Assembly: GCF_018588885.1 (NCBI RefSeq)
Contig: NZ_JAFFIW010000003.1
Location: forward strand, 62,001 to 126,000
DNA from: Mesorhizobium sp. dw_380
Lineage (GTDB): Bacteria > Pseudomonadota > Alphaproteobacteria > Rhizobiales > Rhizobiaceae
Direction of reading: 5' to 3'
Length of the DNA: 64,000 bases
Made by a program: the position numbers and the translations under genes. Below the pieces are notes generated by a model. The model had not been told where the DNA came from, made no database searches, and saw only the letters and a list, made by a program, of their open reading frames with translations. Positions 47,005 through 58,620 of this stretch are shown piece by piece; position 1 is the stretch's first letter; every line of letters begins with the position of its first letter.

Positions 47005-47206
47005 TCGGTCTCTTCCCCACTTTATCGTTTCCCGACGCCAACTGAACAGCGTCTTCTTGTCCTCGATATCAGGCCGCGATCATCGCCTTATACCCCCGCC
47101 AAGCGTCGCCTGACCGTACCAAGGTGGCTCCCTCTATAGAAACGGAAACGCCATCAAGCAACAAGCTATATATCGACAAAACCGCCGCAGTGGCTAACCT
47201 GACGGC

Positions 47207-48049
47207 GTGGACACGATCGAACATACGAAGTTTTCGGCCCAAGCGGCACAGCGCGCCGCGGGCCTGGCCCAGCTGGGCTGCGCCAGCGCCGGCGGCCGCA
47301 CGCGGCTGCGGCGCCTCTACCAGGACGGCTGCGCCAAGATAAGGCTGCCGGCCGTTTCGGCCGGTCCGCTGGAAGCGGTGCTGATCAACACCGCCGGTGG
47401 GCTGACCGGCGGTGACCGGATCGGCTGGGATGTGGATGTCGGCGCCAATGCCAGCGCCACGATAACGACCCAGGCCTGCGAGAAGGTCTATCGCGCCGCG
47501 TCCGACCACGCCCAGGTGCGGGTAAAACTGACCGTCGGCGAAAACGGCCGCATCGCCTGGCTGCCGCAGGAAACCATCGTCTTCGACCGGGCGGCCTTCG
47601 CCAGGACGCTGGATGTCGAGCTTGCCACCGGGGCCGAGGCGCTGGTGCTGGAGGCCACCATCTTCGGCCGCCTGGCCATGGGCGAACGCGCCGCGCAGGG
47701 CACTTTTCATGACCGCTGGCGTGTTCGCAGGGATGGTTTGCTCATCCATGCCGAGGATTTCCGCATAGGACCTGACATCGCGGCCGCGCTAGCCCGCCCG
47801 GCGGCTGCCGGCGGCGCGATCGCGGTGGCCACGCTTCTGCTGGTATCGGCGCGGGCCGAGGCATTGCTCGATCCGGTTCGGGAGATCGTCGGCCAACAGG
47901 GTGGCGCCAGTACGTGGAGCGTAAACAAATCTGGCAAGCTTCTTGCGAGGCTTTACGCCGTGGACAGCTACCAGCTGCGCCAGCGGCTGGTTCCGCTCGT
48001 CGGATTGCTCAACGGAACGGCGGGGCTGCCCAAATTATGGTCACTGTGA
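47207..48049 (+). CDS. ureD: UreD, urease accessory protein
   Basis: A 280-residue urease maturation protein. [13 protein letters not shown] near residue 60 and TQACEKVYR are UreD hallmarks. UreD binds apo-urease and recruits UreF and UreG for nickel insertion. The GTG at 47207 starts the reading; no nearer ATG preserves the family N-terminus. First gene of the urease region, followed 28 bp later by ureA. Confidence 0.92.
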   Translation: MDTIEHTKFSAQAAQRAAGLAQLGCASAGGRTRLRRLYQDGCAKIRLPAVSAGPLEAVLINTAGGLTGGDRIGWDVDVGANASATITTQACEKVYRAASDHAQVRVKLTVGENGRIAWLPQETIVFDRAAFARTLDVELATGAEALVLEATIFGRLAMGERAAQGTFHDRWRVRRDGLLIHAEDFRIGPDIAAALARPAAAGGAIAVATLLLVSARAEALLDPVREIVGQQGGASTWSVNKSGKLLARLYAVDSYQLRQRLVPLVGLLNGTAGLPKLWSL

Positions 48050-48077
48050 TTCTATCTGCCTCATCTTTGGAAACCGC

Positions 48078-48380
48078 ATGAACCTGACGCCACGAGAGAA
48101 GGACAAGCTGCTGATCGCCATGGCGGCGATCGTTGCGCGCAAGCGGCTGGAGCGCGGCGTCAAGCTCAACCATCCGGAAGCGATCGCGCTGATCACCGAT
48201 TTCGTCGTCGAAGGCGCCCGCGATGGCCGCCCGGTCGCCGAACTGATGGAAGCCGGCGCCCATGTCGTCAGCCGCGCGCAGGTGATGGAAGGCATCGCCG
48301 AGATGATCCATGACGTGCAGGTGGAGGCGACCTTCCCGGACGGCACCAAGCTGGTGACCGTGCACGAACCGATCAGGTGA
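48078..48380 (+). CDS. ureA: UreA, urease gamma subunit
   Basis: A 100-residue structural subunit ([15 protein letters not shown] ... [19 protein letters not shown] ... [18 protein letters not shown]) of standard length. It forms the urease trimer of trimers with UreB and UreC and hydrolyses urea to ammonia and carbamate in the cytoplasm. Confidence 0.97.
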   Translation: MNLTPREKDKLLIAMAAIVARKRLERGVKLNHPEAIALITDFVVEGARDGRPVAELMEAGAHVVSRAQVMEGIAEMIHDVQVEATFPDGTKLVTVHEPIR

Positions 48381-48392
48381 GGAGGACCAAGA

Positions 48393-48647
48393 ATGCTCGA
48401 GTTGCGCCCAAACTGCGAATGCTGCGACAAGGACCTGCCGCCGCAGGCGACGGATGCGTTGATCTGCACCTTCGAGTGTACCTTCTGTGCCGATTGCGTG
48501 AAACAGGTGCTGGATGGCGTCTGCCCCAATTGCGGCGGCAATTTTTCGGCCCGGCCGATCCGTCCCCCCGCCATGCTGAAGAAATATCCGGCTTCGACCA
48601 GGCGCGTCCTCAAGGCCGAGGGCTGCGGCCCGCGCAAGGCCGCGTGA
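48393..48647 (+). CDS. DUF1272 small zinc-ribbon protein
   Basis: 84 residues with paired cysteines (CECCDKD, CTFCADC, CPNCGG) that could hold one or two metal ions. This is the DUF1272 family, often near transporters or metabolic genes; function unknown. It lies 12 bp after ureA on the same strand and is probably carried in the urease transcript. Confidence 0.85.
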   Translation: MLELRPNCECCDKDLPPQATDALICTFECTFCADCVKQVLDGVCPNCGGNFSARPIRPPAMLKKYPASTRRVLKAEGCGPRKAA

Positions 48648-48679
48648 CCCCGCGACACCGCAAACGAAAGGCAAGTAGA

Positions 48680-49267
48680 ATGATCCCTGCCAAACGCCTG
48701 TGCCTCTCGGCGATCCTGCTGATGGCCGCCGCCATGCCGGCCTATGCCCATGTCGGCATCGGCACGACCTCCTCCTTCACGGCCGGCTTCATGCATCCTC
48801 TGTCCGGCCTTGACCATATGACCGTGATGATCGCGGTCGGACTGTGGGCGGCGCTCAAGGGCGGCAGGGCGATCTGGGCGTGGCCGGCGGCTTTTGTCAG
48901 CGTCATGCTGGTCGGCGCGGCCCTCGGCATGGCGCATGTGCCGGTGCCCTTCGTCGAGCCGGGCATATTGGCGTCCGTCGTGGCGCTCGGGCTGCTGGTG
49001 GCGCTGGCGGTCGATCTCCCAGTGTCCACGGGTGCCGCCATTATCGGCCTGTTCGCGCTGTTCCACGGCCATGCCCATGGCACCGAAGTGCCGGAAAATG
49101 CCGGCGGGCTTGAGTATATGGCCGGCTTTGCCATCGCCACCGTGCTGCTCCATGCCGTCGGCATCGCCGCAGGCCTCAGCTTCGGCTTGAGGTTCCGTGG
49201 CCTGGCCAGGGTAGCGGGTGCTGCCTGCACGGCGATCGGCGTTGGCCTGGCCTTCGGCGTTGTGTGA
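48680..49267 (+). CDS. HupE/UreJ-family nickel transporter
   Basis: 195 residues: signal-like N-terminus ending AMPAYA, then His-containing HVGIGTTSSFTAGFMHPLSGLDHM and several membrane segments with LFHGHAHGTE. HupE/UreJ proteins import nickel, the urease metal, which fits the position between ureA and ureB. The ATG at 48680 is the first that gives the exported N-terminus. Confidence 0.9.
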   Translation: MIPAKRLCLSAILLMAAAMPAYAHVGIGTTSSFTAGFMHPLSGLDHMTVMIAVGLWAALKGGRAIWAWPAAFVSVMLVGAALGMAHVPVPFVEPGILASVVALGLLVALAVDLPVSTGAAIIGLFALFHGHAHGTEVPENAGGLEYMAGFAIATVLLHAVGIAAGLSFGLRFRGLARVAGAACTAIGVGLAFGVV

Positions 49268-49273
49268 CATCAG

Positions 49274-49579
49274 ATGATCCCCGGCGAAATCATCCCCGCC
49301 CAAGGCGACATCGAGCTCAACAAGGGGCTGCCGACCGTCACCCTGAAAGTCGCCAACAGCGGCGACCGGCCAATCCAGGTCGGCAGCCACTACCATTTCT
49401 TCGAGACCAATGAGGGGCTGAAATTCGACCGCCAACAGGCCCGCGGCATGCGCCTCGACATTGCCGCCGGCACCGCCATGCGCTTCGAGCCAGGCCAGGA
49501 GCGCGACGTCACGCTGGTGCCGCTCGGCGGCAAGCGCGAGGTCTATGGGTTTCAGCAGAAGGTGATGGGCAAGCTGTGA
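49274..49579 (+). CDS. ureB: UreB, urease beta subunit
   Basis: A 101-residue structural subunit ([16 protein letters not shown] ... SHYHFFETN ... [13 protein letters not shown]) of usual length. It begins six bases after the nickel-transporter stop. Two genes on the opposite strand separate it from ureC, so ureC is probably transcribed from its own promoter. Confidence 0.96.
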   Translation: MIPGEIIPAQGDIELNKGLPTVTLKVANSGDRPIQVGSHYHFFETNEGLKFDRQQARGMRLDIAAGTAMRFEPGQERDVTLVPLGGKREVYGFQQKVMGKL

Positions 49580-49617
49580 GGCCGGTGGCGTCTCATGCCT
49601 GGTTTGGGCGACATGGA

Positions 49618-50112
49618 CTAGCCCGACGGCTTGGCAGCCGCATAGATGACGATCTTTCCGGGATTGTCGAACTCGACGGCAAGGACGTCCTCGGCAAGAA
49701 CGCGCCGCGAATCGATGGCATTGAAGAGCAAAGCGTTGGCCTCGATCTCCTTGCGCAGTTCCGCGACGTCGTCCTGGTGCTGCCGGACCTTGTTCTCGAT
49801 GGCCGGCGGCGGGCCGCCTTCGCTGCGCGCCGCGTCGGTCAGGAACACGATGTCGACCTTGTCGAGCTTGGAGGTCTTACGCACGGTGCTGATGTTTTCA
49901 CGCGTGCGATCGATCGCCGAACTGACTTTTCCGATTTCAGCTGTGGTCTTGGTCTCTTCCTCGCTGACCTGCGAGCCGACAATCCGGTCGACAGTCTCCG
50001 GACTTTCGAGGCCTTGCGCGTTCAGCGCGGCGTGGGGAAAGCTCGCCGCCAGAAATGCAGTCGCCGCTATGGCATGCAGCCATCGGCTATCGGGCAAGGT
50101 GGTAGCGGTCAT
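49618..50112 (-). CDS. Exported protein of unknown function inserted in the urease cluster
   Basis: 164 residues with a signal-like N-terminus (LHAIAATAFLAASFPHAALNA) and a helical, charged mature part (SEEETKTTAEIGKVSSAIDRTRENISTV, partly coiled-coil-like). Unrecognised. It runs opposite to the urease genes and pairs with another small exported gene at 50227. Confidence 0.6.
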   Translation of the reverse strand: MTATTLPDSRWLHAIAATAFLAASFPHAALNAQGLESPETVDRIVGSQVSEEETKTTAEIGKVSSAIDRTRENISTVRKTSKLDKVDIVFLTDAARSEGGPPPAIENKVRQHQDDVAELRKEIEANALLFNAIDSRRVLAEDVLAVEFDNPGKIVIYAAAKPSG

Positions 50113-50226
50113 CGTTGGCTTTCGCGGTTTATTCCAACACTCGGCAAACGAAACGACTCCAGCCCTGCCACGGTTCCCTTCATGATGCGGCCGGCGGACC
50201 GGATTTCGGCCCGCCGAGCCAGGCCG

Positions 50227-50604
50227 TCAGCTGGCCTTCTTGGTGATCAAGGTCAGCGCACCGTTGGGCTCCATGCTGGCTGCGACCACCTGGGCCGAGG
50301 TCAATCCCTTGGCCTGGAGGGCCGATTTCACCTTGGGCGTGGCGTCGATCGAGCTGCGCAGTTTCTGCAGGCCGGCATCGCCACGCTGGGCGATCACCTG
50401 ATTGACCTGCGTCTGGGTGTCCTTCGGCAGTTCGGTGATGTCGACAATGTTGACGCTCTGGATCGTCGGCGCGGCCTGCTGACCGCCGGGGGCGGCGGGA
50501 GCAGGCGTCGTCGGAGCGGGCTGTTGCGCGGGCTGCTGCTGGGCACTGGCGGCACCAGCCAGCATCAGGCTGGCGGCGGCTGCGAGAACTATCGTCTTGC
50601 GCAT
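50227..50604 (-). CDS. Small exported protein, Gln/Pro/Ala-rich
   Basis: About 125 residues: signal peptide LAAAASLMLAGAASA, a low-complexity QQPAQQPAPTTPAPAAP stretch, then a folded-looking segment (LPKDTQTQVNQVIAQRGDAGLQKLRSSI). Function unknown. Opposite to the urease genes. The start at 50604 (MRKTIVL) is used; 50619 would add five residues. Confidence 0.6.
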   Translation of the reverse strand: MRKTIVLAAAASLMLAGAASAQQQPAQQPAPTTPAPAAPGGQQAAPTIQSVNIVDITELPKDTQTQVNQVIAQRGDAGLQKLRSSIDATPKVKSALQAKGLTSAQVVAASMEPNGALTLITKKAS

Positions 50605-50771
50605 GGATTTTCCTTCCATCGATTTGGCAAACGGTCGTCTAGGGCTGACCTCCCAACCTCAACCGCCAAATGGGATCAGAAGGTGTCATCCAGCGGGTCA
50701 TTGCGTGACCATTGGATGGCGGCAATGTGCAAGCCGGCTTCAATCACACCGCATTTCGGGAGCAATCGCTG

Positions 50772-52484
<1,713 letters not shown>

Positions 52485-52666
52485 GGTCGTTTGGCCAACG
52501 ATGATGCGCCTGACTTAAAAATGTGCACATTTTGTCGACTGCTCGCACAAAAGCGTACACGCTATGTCCACGGCGAAGTCGAAAATGTTTCGTCAGATCG
52601 CCGATCGGATCCCTGCCCCCTGCTTCCAACTTGGAAATCCGGGGCCTTTGGAGCAATATAGGCTTC

Positions 52667-53155
52667 ATGAATAAGATTTTTCGCAAACAGCAATTGACGC
52701 CCTATGAGGCCGACTATGCTCAGTGGTGCGCCGAGCAAGGCGCGCTGTTGCGCGAAGGTCGCCTATCCGACCTCGATCGCGAGAATCTTGCCGAGGAGAT
52801 CGAGAGCTTGGGGCGGAGCGACAAAAGGGAAATTGCAAGCAGGCTTGGCACCTTGATCCTTCATTTGCTCAAATGGGAGTTTCAGGCTGAGCAGCGCAAA
52901 ACTGGATGGCTGCTCACAATCCGTGAGCAGCGTCATCGGATTGAAAATCTGCTCGATGAAAGTCCGAGCCTGAAAGCGTATCCGGCGCAGATGCTCGGAC
53001 GAGAGTTCAAGATAGCAAGATTAAAGGCGCTGGACGAAACCGGCTTGAGAGATCGCGATTTTCCTGTTGATTGCCCATATGCAATCAGAGAAATTCTCGA
53101 CCATGACTATTTTCCAGGTACGCCGTGGTCTTCGGATAAACTTATTCGCGAGTAG
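52667..53155 (+). CDS. DUF29 domain protein
   Basis: 162 residues with the DUF29 pattern: YEADYAQWCAEQGALLREGRLSDLDRENLAEEIESLG ... REIASRLGTLILHLLKW ... PYAIREILDHDYFPG. DUF29 proteins are common in cyanobacteria and some proteobacteria and have no known function. The coding sequence is AT-richer than its neighbours, suggesting transfer into the urease cluster. The ribosome site before the ATG is weak. Confidence 0.82.
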   Translation: MNKIFRKQQLTPYEADYAQWCAEQGALLREGRLSDLDRENLAEEIESLGRSDKREIASRLGTLILHLLKWEFQAEQRKTGWLLTIREQRHRIENLLDESPSLKAYPAQMLGREFKIARLKALDETGLRDRDFPVDCPYAIREILDHDYFPGTPWSSDKLIRE

Positions 53156-53215
53156 CCGAGAAGTGGCCCGTCGCAGATATTTCATCCCGTCGTGAGCATT
53201 GGTTATTATCCACCG

Positions 53216-53809
53216 ATGGCCACCGAAATAGCCTCTCCCCACGACATCTTCCCGCATATCCGCATCGTCATGGGCATGGTGATCGGGCTTGGTGTCGCCC
53301 GCCTGCTGTCGGGGGTGGCGCGCATCGTCCAGCATCCCGGCCAATACAAGCTCTATCCCGTGCACCTGGCCTGGGTCGCCTCGGTGCTGTTGATGCTGGT
53401 GCATTTCTGGTGGTGGGAGGTCGGCCTCTACGCCATCGAAACGTGGACCTTCGGCAAATACCTGTTCATCATCTTCTACGCCATCACGCTATTCCTGCTT
53501 TGCGCGCTGCTGTTTCCCGATTCGATGCTGGACTACACCAGCTACGAGGATTTCTTCTATTCGCGCCGCGCCTGGTTCTTCGGCCTGCTGGCTGCGACCT
53601 ACCTGCTCGATGTGATCGACACACTGCTGAAGGGGCCGGAGCATTTCGCCCGCTTCGGCAACGAATATCTGTTCCGCACACCGGTCTTCGTCGCCTTTTG
53701 CATCGCCGCGATCCTGGTGCGCGATCGCCGCTTCCACATCGCCTTCGTCACGGCGGCGTTGATCTATCAGATATCGTTCATCCTGCGGCTCTTCGACACG
53801 ATCGTATGA
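53216..53809 (+). CDS. Integral membrane protein, unknown
   Basis: About 197 residues with about six membrane segments (RIVMGMVIGLGVARLL, LAWVASVLLMLVHFWWW, YLFIIFYAITLFLLCALLF and others). It resembles uncharacterised alphaproteobacterial membrane proteins. The start is uncertain: the ATG at 53216 or the GTG at 53192, neither with a clear ribosome site. Confidence 0.65.
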   Translation: MATEIASPHDIFPHIRIVMGMVIGLGVARLLSGVARIVQHPGQYKLYPVHLAWVASVLLMLVHFWWWEVGLYAIETWTFGKYLFIIFYAITLFLLCALLFPDSMLDYTSYEDFFYSRRAWFFGLLAATYLLDVIDTLLKGPEHFARFGNEYLFRTPVFVAFCIAAILVRDRRFHIAFVTAALIYQISFILRLFDTIV

Positions 53810-53853
53810 CTATGGCGGATGGTCTAGAGTCCAGCGAAAGGCAGGATCCAACT

Positions 53854-54489
53854 ATGTACAAGGCCGTCGGATCGCGCGGATCCCGGGTCAGTCGCGTTCT
53901 CTGGATGCTTGAGGAGCTCGGGCAGCCCTATGAATTCGTCGAGGTTCATCTGCGCTCGCCGGAAGCCTATGCGCTCAACCCTTCGGGAAAGGTGCCGATC
54001 CTCATCGACGATGAACTGACGGTGACGGATTCCGCGGCGATCTGCGTCTACCTGGCCGACAAGCATGCTGACAAGGGCATGGGCGCCAACGCAGGCATTG
54101 CCGGCCGTGCCGAGATGGATTCCTGGATGCATTTCGCCCAGAGTGAGTTCGAGGCGCCGCTGTGGAACAAATTGCGCCACCGCTTTCTGCTGCCGAAGGA
54201 GGTTCGGGTCGATGTCGGCCCCGCGGCAACCTATGATTTCGCCTCGGAGGTCAAGGCGCTGGACCGTCGGCTTGGCGACAAGCCGTTTGCGCTCGGCGAC
54301 CGGTTTTCCGCCGTCGACGTGCTGCTGGGCGACATGGGCGGCTGGGCCCGTGCCGGCCGGTTCCCGATCGACTCCGAGCGCGTCAACGCCTATTTCGACC
54401 GCGTTCTGGCGCGGCCCGCCCGAGCAAGGGCGCAGGCCAATGCATCGGCCCGAAAATCGGAATCGATTTCCGAAAAGCACGATGCATAG
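53854..54489 (+). CDS. Glutathione S-transferase family protein
   Basis: 211 residues with an N-terminal glutathione-binding domain (GSRGSRVSRVLWMLEELGQPYEF, GKVPILIDDE, VTDSAAICVYLADKH) and a helical C-terminal domain (LGDRFSAVDVLLGDM). The ATG at 53854 (MYKAVGSRG) follows AGGA. It is another gene lodged between ureC and ureE with no evident link to urease. Confidence 0.85.
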   Translation: MYKAVGSRGSRVSRVLWMLEELGQPYEFVEVHLRSPEAYALNPSGKVPILIDDELTVTDSAAICVYLADKHADKGMGANAGIAGRAEMDSWMHFAQSEFEAPLWNKLRHRFLLPKEVRVDVGPAATYDFASEVKALDRRLGDKPFALGDRFSAVDVLLGDMGGWARAGRFPIDSERVNAYFDRVLARPARARAQANASARKSESISEKHDA

Positions 54490-54500
54490 ATTCAAAAATG

Positions 54501-54545
54501 TTAGAGCGTCCTTTTGCGCGTCCAAGAGGACGCTCGGCGCTCTAA
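54501..54545. repeat. Hairpin-forming sequence upstream of ureE
   Basis: 54504-54512 (GAGCGTCCT) pairs with 54527-54535, and alternatively TTAGAGCG (54501) pairs with CGCTCTAA (54538). It lies between the GST stop and ureE. It looks like a small dispersed palindrome of rhizobial genomes or a terminator for the preceding gene. Confidence 0.45.
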
Positions 54546-54563
54546 TGGAGGAGGCTCGATGAA

Positions 54564-55133
54564 ATGAAACTCAACCTCAACACCGACTTCACCAAATTCC
54601 CGCGTGCTGTCTCGGTGTTGCCCGCCGGCAATGCCGGAACCACCGCGCCGTCCGGTCGTGCGATTCTGGCCCATGACGAGCGGCATCTGCGCCGCCGTGC
54701 CATCGAACTTGCCGACGGCAGCAAGGTGCTGGTCGATCTGCCCGAGCCCGTTGCCCTGAACGATGGCGACCGGCTGGTGCTGGAGGATGGCGGCCATATC
54801 GAGATCATTGCCGCACCGGAAGAGGTCTATGACATCCGCGCCCGTGACGGCGTGCACCTGACCGAGCTCGCCTGGCACATCGGCAACCGTCATCTCGCGG
54901 CTGCGATCGAGGCGGACCGCATCGTCATCCTGCGCGACCATGTCATCAAGGCGATGCTGGAGGGGCTTGGCGCCACGGTGCGCGAGGTTTCCGAGCCGTT
55001 CAAGCCGGTGCGCGGCGCCTATTCCGGCGGGCATGATCACGGCCATGCGCATGCGCACAGCCACGCCGAGGCGCACTCGCACAGCGAGGCACACAGCCAT
55101 TCCCACCCCGGTCACCACCACGACCATGACTGA
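54564..55133 (+). CDS. ureE: UreE, urease nickel metallochaperone
   Basis: 189 residues with the UreE core ([32 protein letters not shown] with the nickel-binding His) and a very His-rich tail ([20 protein letters not shown]). It delivers nickel to the UreDFG-urease complex. Its 3' end overlaps ureF by eight bases. Confidence 0.94.
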   Translation: MKLNLNTDFTKFPRAVSVLPAGNAGTTAPSGRAILAHDERHLRRRAIELADGSKVLVDLPEPVALNDGDRLVLEDGGHIEIIAAPEEVYDIRARDGVHLTELAWHIGNRHLAAAIEADRIVILRDHVIKAMLEGLGATVREVSEPFKPVRGAYSGGHDHGHAHAHSHAEAHSHSEAHSHSHPGHHHDHD

Positions 55134-55797
55134 CCAGCCCTCGAACATCGCCCTGCTGCGATTGATGGCGTGGCTATCGCCGGCCTTTCCGGTCGGCGGT
55201 TTTGCCTACAGCCACGGTCTGGAGCGCGCGGTGCATGACGGGTTGGTTGTGGATGTCCGGAGCCTGGCCAGTTGGCTGGAAACGCTGGTCGAGATGGGCT
55301 CGGGCTGGAACGATGCCGTGCTGTTCGCCGAGAGCTGGCGGCGCGCCCGCAACGCCGGCGATCTCGACGAATTGGTCGCACTGGCCGAGGCGTTGGCCGG
55401 CTCGCGGGAACGCCACACCGAGACCATGCTGCAAGGGGCCGCCTTTCTCAAAGCGGCCGCTGCCTGGCCCAATCCTGTGCTTGAGCGCTTGCCGACCGAT
55501 TGTGCCTATTGTGTCGCCGTCGGCGCCATTGCCGGCGGCAATGGCATTGCGCTGCAGGACGCGCTGTCGGCCTTCCTGCAGGCCTTCTTTTCCAACCTCG
55601 TCCAGGCGGCCATCCGCCTCGGCATTGTCGGCCAGACGGAAGCAACAGGGCTGCTCGCCGGCTTCGAGCCATTGGCCCTGGCGACCGCCGGCCGCGTCGC
55701 GCGCTCGACATTGGACGATCTCGGCGGCTGCGCCTTCGTCTCCGACGTCATGGCGATGAAGCACGAAACCCAATATTCGCGATTGTTTCGCTCATGA
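55126..55797 (+). CDS. ureF: UreF, urease accessory protein
   Basis: About 223 residues; [21 protein letters not shown] is the UreF signature, and the C-terminal [17 protein letters not shown] is typical. It acts as an activator of UreG GTP hydrolysis on the apo-urease complex. The ATG at 55126 lies inside the ureE end; the frame is open further upstream, but that part overlaps ureE. Confidence 0.93.
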   Translation: MTDQPSNIALLRLMAWLSPAFPVGGFAYSHGLERAVHDGLVVDVRSLASWLETLVEMGSGWNDAVLFAESWRRARNAGDLDELVALAEALAGSRERHTETMLQGAAFLKAAAAWPNPVLERLPTDCAYCVAVGAIAGGNGIALQDALSAFLQAFFSNLVQAAIRLGIVGQTEATGLLAGFEPLALATAGRVARSTLDDLGGCAFVSDVMAMKHETQYSRLFRS

Positions 55798-56234
55798 TCG
55801 CCCTAGCCTTCGCGCTTTCCTTCGTTCTGCTCATGATCACGGCGCTGCATGTCTATTGGGGCATTGGCGGCATCTGGCCAGGCAAAGATGCTGCCTCCTG
55901 CGCCCGCGCCGTCGTCGGTTTTCGCGGCGTCGATGAAATGCCGACGCCATCAGCCTGTTTCGCCGTTGCCGCCTGTCTCGGCCTGGCGACGCTCTGGCCG
56001 CTGGCGCTCATCGGCTTCTTTGCCTCGCCCTTCCCAAGGGAAGGCCTGGCCGCCACCTCGCTGCTCATTGGCCTGGTGTTCCTCGGGCGCGGCATTGCCG
56101 GCTTCACGCCGTGGTGGCGACGACTGGCGCCCGAGCAGCCTTTCGCCCGGCTGGATGTCCGCTATTATTCGCCGCTCTGCCTGTTGATCGGGCTCGGCTT
56201 CGCAGTTCTTGCCATCATGGAGTTCCCGACATGA
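55794..56234 (+). CDS. DUF3995 membrane protein
   Basis: 146 residues with four hydrophobic segments ([69 protein letters not shown]). It fits the DUF3995 family, of unknown function. It overlaps ureF (ATGA) and ureG at the other end, so it is fully embedded in the urease operon. Confidence 0.8.
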   Translation: MIALAFALSFVLLMITALHVYWGIGGIWPGKDAASCARAVVGFRGVDEMPTPSACFAVAACLGLATLWPLALIGFFASPFPREGLAATSLLIGLVFLGRGIAGFTPWWRRLAPEQPFARLDVRYYSPLCLLIGLGFAVLAIMEFPT

Positions 56235-56872
56235 CCCAGCCCAACGGTCCCCTTCGCATCGGTATTGGCGGCCCCGTCGGCTCCGGCAAGACGACGCTCA
56301 CCGAAAAACTCTGCAAGGCGCTGCGCGACGAGTTTTCCATCGCCGTCGTCACCAACGACATCTACACCAGGGAAGATGCCATGATGCTGGCGCGGCTGCA
56401 GGCGCTGCCGGAGGAGCGCATCATCGGCGTCGAGACGGGCGGATGCCCGCACACCGCCATTCGCGAGGACGCTTCGATCAATTTGCAGGCGATCGCCGAG
56501 CTCAACCGGAAGTTCCCCGATCTCGACGTCATCTTCATCGAATCCGGCGGCGACAACCTAGCCGCGACCTTCTCGCCGGACCTTGCGGATTTGACGCTCT
56601 ATGTCATCTCGGTCTGCCAGGGCGAAGAAATCCCGAGGAAGGGCGGGCCGGCAATCACCCGCTCGGACTTCCTCATCATCAACAAGAGCGATCTGGCGCC
56701 CTATGTGAACGTCAATCTCGATGTGATGGAGAGCGACGCCGCCCGTATGCGTGGCAAGCGCCCATTCGGCTTCACGGACCTGTCGCGCGGCAAGGGGCTG
56801 CGGGAGGTGATCGACTTCATCGTCGAGCATGGCGGCTTGCGGGCCGCCACTGCCGCCAGCACGGCAGCCTGA
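56231..56872 (+). CDS. ureG: UreG, urease accessory GTPase
   Basis: 213 residues: P-loop [10 protein letters not shown] near residue 13, [27 protein letters not shown] (nickel site Cys-Pro-His) and [10 protein letters not shown] for guanine binding. It hydrolyses GTP to drive nickel insertion into urease. The start overlaps the DUF3995 stop. Last gene of the urease region. Confidence 0.96.
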   Translation: MTQPNGPLRIGIGGPVGSGKTTLTEKLCKALRDEFSIAVVTNDIYTREDAMMLARLQALPEERIIGVETGGCPHTAIREDASINLQAIAELNRKFPDLDVIFIESGGDNLAATFSPDLADLTLYVISVCQGEEIPRKGGPAITRSDFLIINKSDLAPYVNVNLDVMESDAARMRGKRPFGFTDLSRGKGLREVIDFIVEHGGLRAATAASTAA

Positions 56873-56959
56873 CCGGCAGCGCTTCTCCCTGCACCAACCG
56901 AAACCCGTTGCGGGCAGCCGTCGGTCGCGGCATTCTCGCCAAAGCCGGAGGATTTTTCG

Positions 56960-57727
56960 ATGAGCATCGCCCGCCTGCAGAAGGAGACGCTGACCAACCT
57001 GCCCTTCTACGAGGAGCGCGTCGATCTTGCCTGTGCCTTTCGCTGGACGGCGCGGCTCAACATGCATGAGGCGGTGGCCAACCATTTCTCGCTAGCGGTC
57101 AACGAGGACGGCACGCAATTCCTGATGAATCCCAACCAGGTGCATTTCTCGCGCATCAGGGCGAGCGACCTTTTGATGATCGACGCCAACGATCCGGACA
57201 CGCTCTCCGGCCCCAACGCGCCGGACCCGACGGCGTGGGGCCTGCACGGCGCCATCCATCGCAATGTGCGCCATGCGCGCTGCGTCATGCATGTGCATTC
57301 GATCCACGCCACGGTGCTGGCCTCGCTCGCCGACTCGACATTGCCGCCGATCGACCAGAATTCGGCGATGTTCTTCAACCGCCATGTCGTCGACGCGCAT
57401 TATGGCGGACTGGCCTTCGAGGAGGAGGGCGAACGCTGCTCGCAACTTCTGACCGATCCCAAGGTCAAGGTGATGGTGATGGGCAATCACGGCGTGCTGG
57501 TCATCGGCGATACGGTCGCCGATGCCTTCAACCGCATGTTCTATTTCGAGCGTGCCGCCGAGACCTACATCAAGGCGCTGTGGACCGGCCGGCCGCTGCG
57601 CACGCTGTCCGACGCGGTCGCCGAGAAAGCGGCGAGCGAAATGGATGATTATCCGGGTCAGGCCGAGCGCCATCTGAGCGAATTGAAGGCGATCCTCGAC
57701 GAGCAGGAGCCGGTCTACAGGAACTGA
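56960..57727 (+). CDS. Class II aldolase/adducin family protein
   Basis: 255 residues. The metal-binding His pair is in CVMHVHSIHATVLA and a third His in GNHGVLV; the N-terminal region RLNMHEAVANHFSLAV is typical. Members act as fuculose- or ribulose-phosphate aldolases or epimerases; substrate not determined. It lies 87 bp after ureG and converges with the HAD gene. Confidence 0.88.
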   Translation: MSIARLQKETLTNLPFYEERVDLACAFRWTARLNMHEAVANHFSLAVNEDGTQFLMNPNQVHFSRIRASDLLMIDANDPDTLSGPNAPDPTAWGLHGAIHRNVRHARCVMHVHSIHATVLASLADSTLPPIDQNSAMFFNRHVVDAHYGGLAFEEEGERCSQLLTDPKVKVMVMGNHGVLVIGDTVADAFNRMFYFERAAETYIKALWTGRPLRTLSDAVAEKAASEMDDYPGQAERHLSELKAILDEQEPVYRN

Positions 57728-57730
57728 AGA

Positions 57731-58363
57731 TTACAGTCCAATCTCTCTGCGCAATTCCTCGGCGCTGTTGATGACGACGGCGCCGGGAGGTCCGTCCATC
57801 GGCTTTTCCGGCCAGAAGATCGTCTTCATGCCCGCCGCCAGCCCCGCCATGGCGCCGGGCCAGCTGTCGTCGATCGCCACCGCCTGCGCCGGATCGACGC
57901 CGGCGAGATAGGCGGCACGCAGGAAGGGTTCGGCATGCGGCTTGCCTTCGCGCACGTCGTTGCGGCTGATCGTCTTCATGCCGGGATAGGTCAGGCCGAC
58001 CATGCTTAGATTGGCGTCGACGATCATCCGGTCCGAATTGGACACCACGGCCTGCGCGACGCCCTTTGCCCGCAATTCGTTGAAGATCTCGATCGCGCCG
58101 GGGCGCGGCCGCAAGCTCTCGACCAGCGGCAGATAGTGCTCGTATTTGTGGACGATCCATTCGTCGAAGGGCAGGTCCAGGCCGAACTCGTCGCGCATCA
58201 TCTCGTAGACCGGCCAGGCGGCAACCCCGAGCACCCGCTCATGCAAATCGGCCGGCGGTATGAGGCCGGCATTTCGCATCGCCGCCACGAGAGCCGCCTC
58301 ATGCAGCGGTTCGCTGTCGACCAGCGTGCCGTCCATGTCCCAGAAAACCGCTTTCGGTGTCAT
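57731..58363 (-). CDS. HAD-superfamily phosphatase
   Basis: 210 residues with the four HAD motifs: FWDMDGTLVDSE (nucleophile Asp), SNSDR, Lys in EGKPHAEPF, and AIDDSWPG. The helical cap suits small phosphosugar substrates. The ATG at 58363 opens the usual HAD N-terminus; the frame is open upstream without any recognisable protein. It is divergent from the SorC regulator and may belong to the polyol pathway. Confidence 0.87.
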   Translation of the reverse strand: MTPKAVFWDMDGTLVDSEPLHEAALVAAMRNAGLIPPADLHERVLGVAAWPVYEMMRDEFGLDLPFDEWIVHKYEHYLPLVESLRPRPGAIEIFNELRAKGVAQAVVSNSDRMIVDANLSMVGLTYPGMKTISRNDVREGKPHAEPFLRAAYLAGVDPAQAVAIDDSWPGAMAGLAAGMKTIFWPEKPMDGPPGAVVINSAEELRREIGL

Positions 58364-58620
58364 GCAGCGCTCCTTTTTTCGATCCCTTAAAGGGTTTACG
58401 CCGGGAGATAAACCTTCGAGCCGGCAATCCGTTGTCGTCTGCTCAGGACCGATTTCGCCCGGGGTGCCTCGCACGAACATGGTCGAGGCTGGTATCGCCA
58501 TTGTGGACGCCCCAGCGGGAGTAAGCATTTGCCCTTGAGATTGACAATTGCGCAGAAAGCCGTTCCCTGCGAAACTAGGAATGGACCGCTCCTGTGACCA
58601 GCGGTTTCGGGAGGCAGGAC

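Noticed and set aside
47005..47206. A nod box before the NodF/NodE-like genes.
   Set aside because: No sequence resembling the conserved nod-box blocks could be found in this gap.
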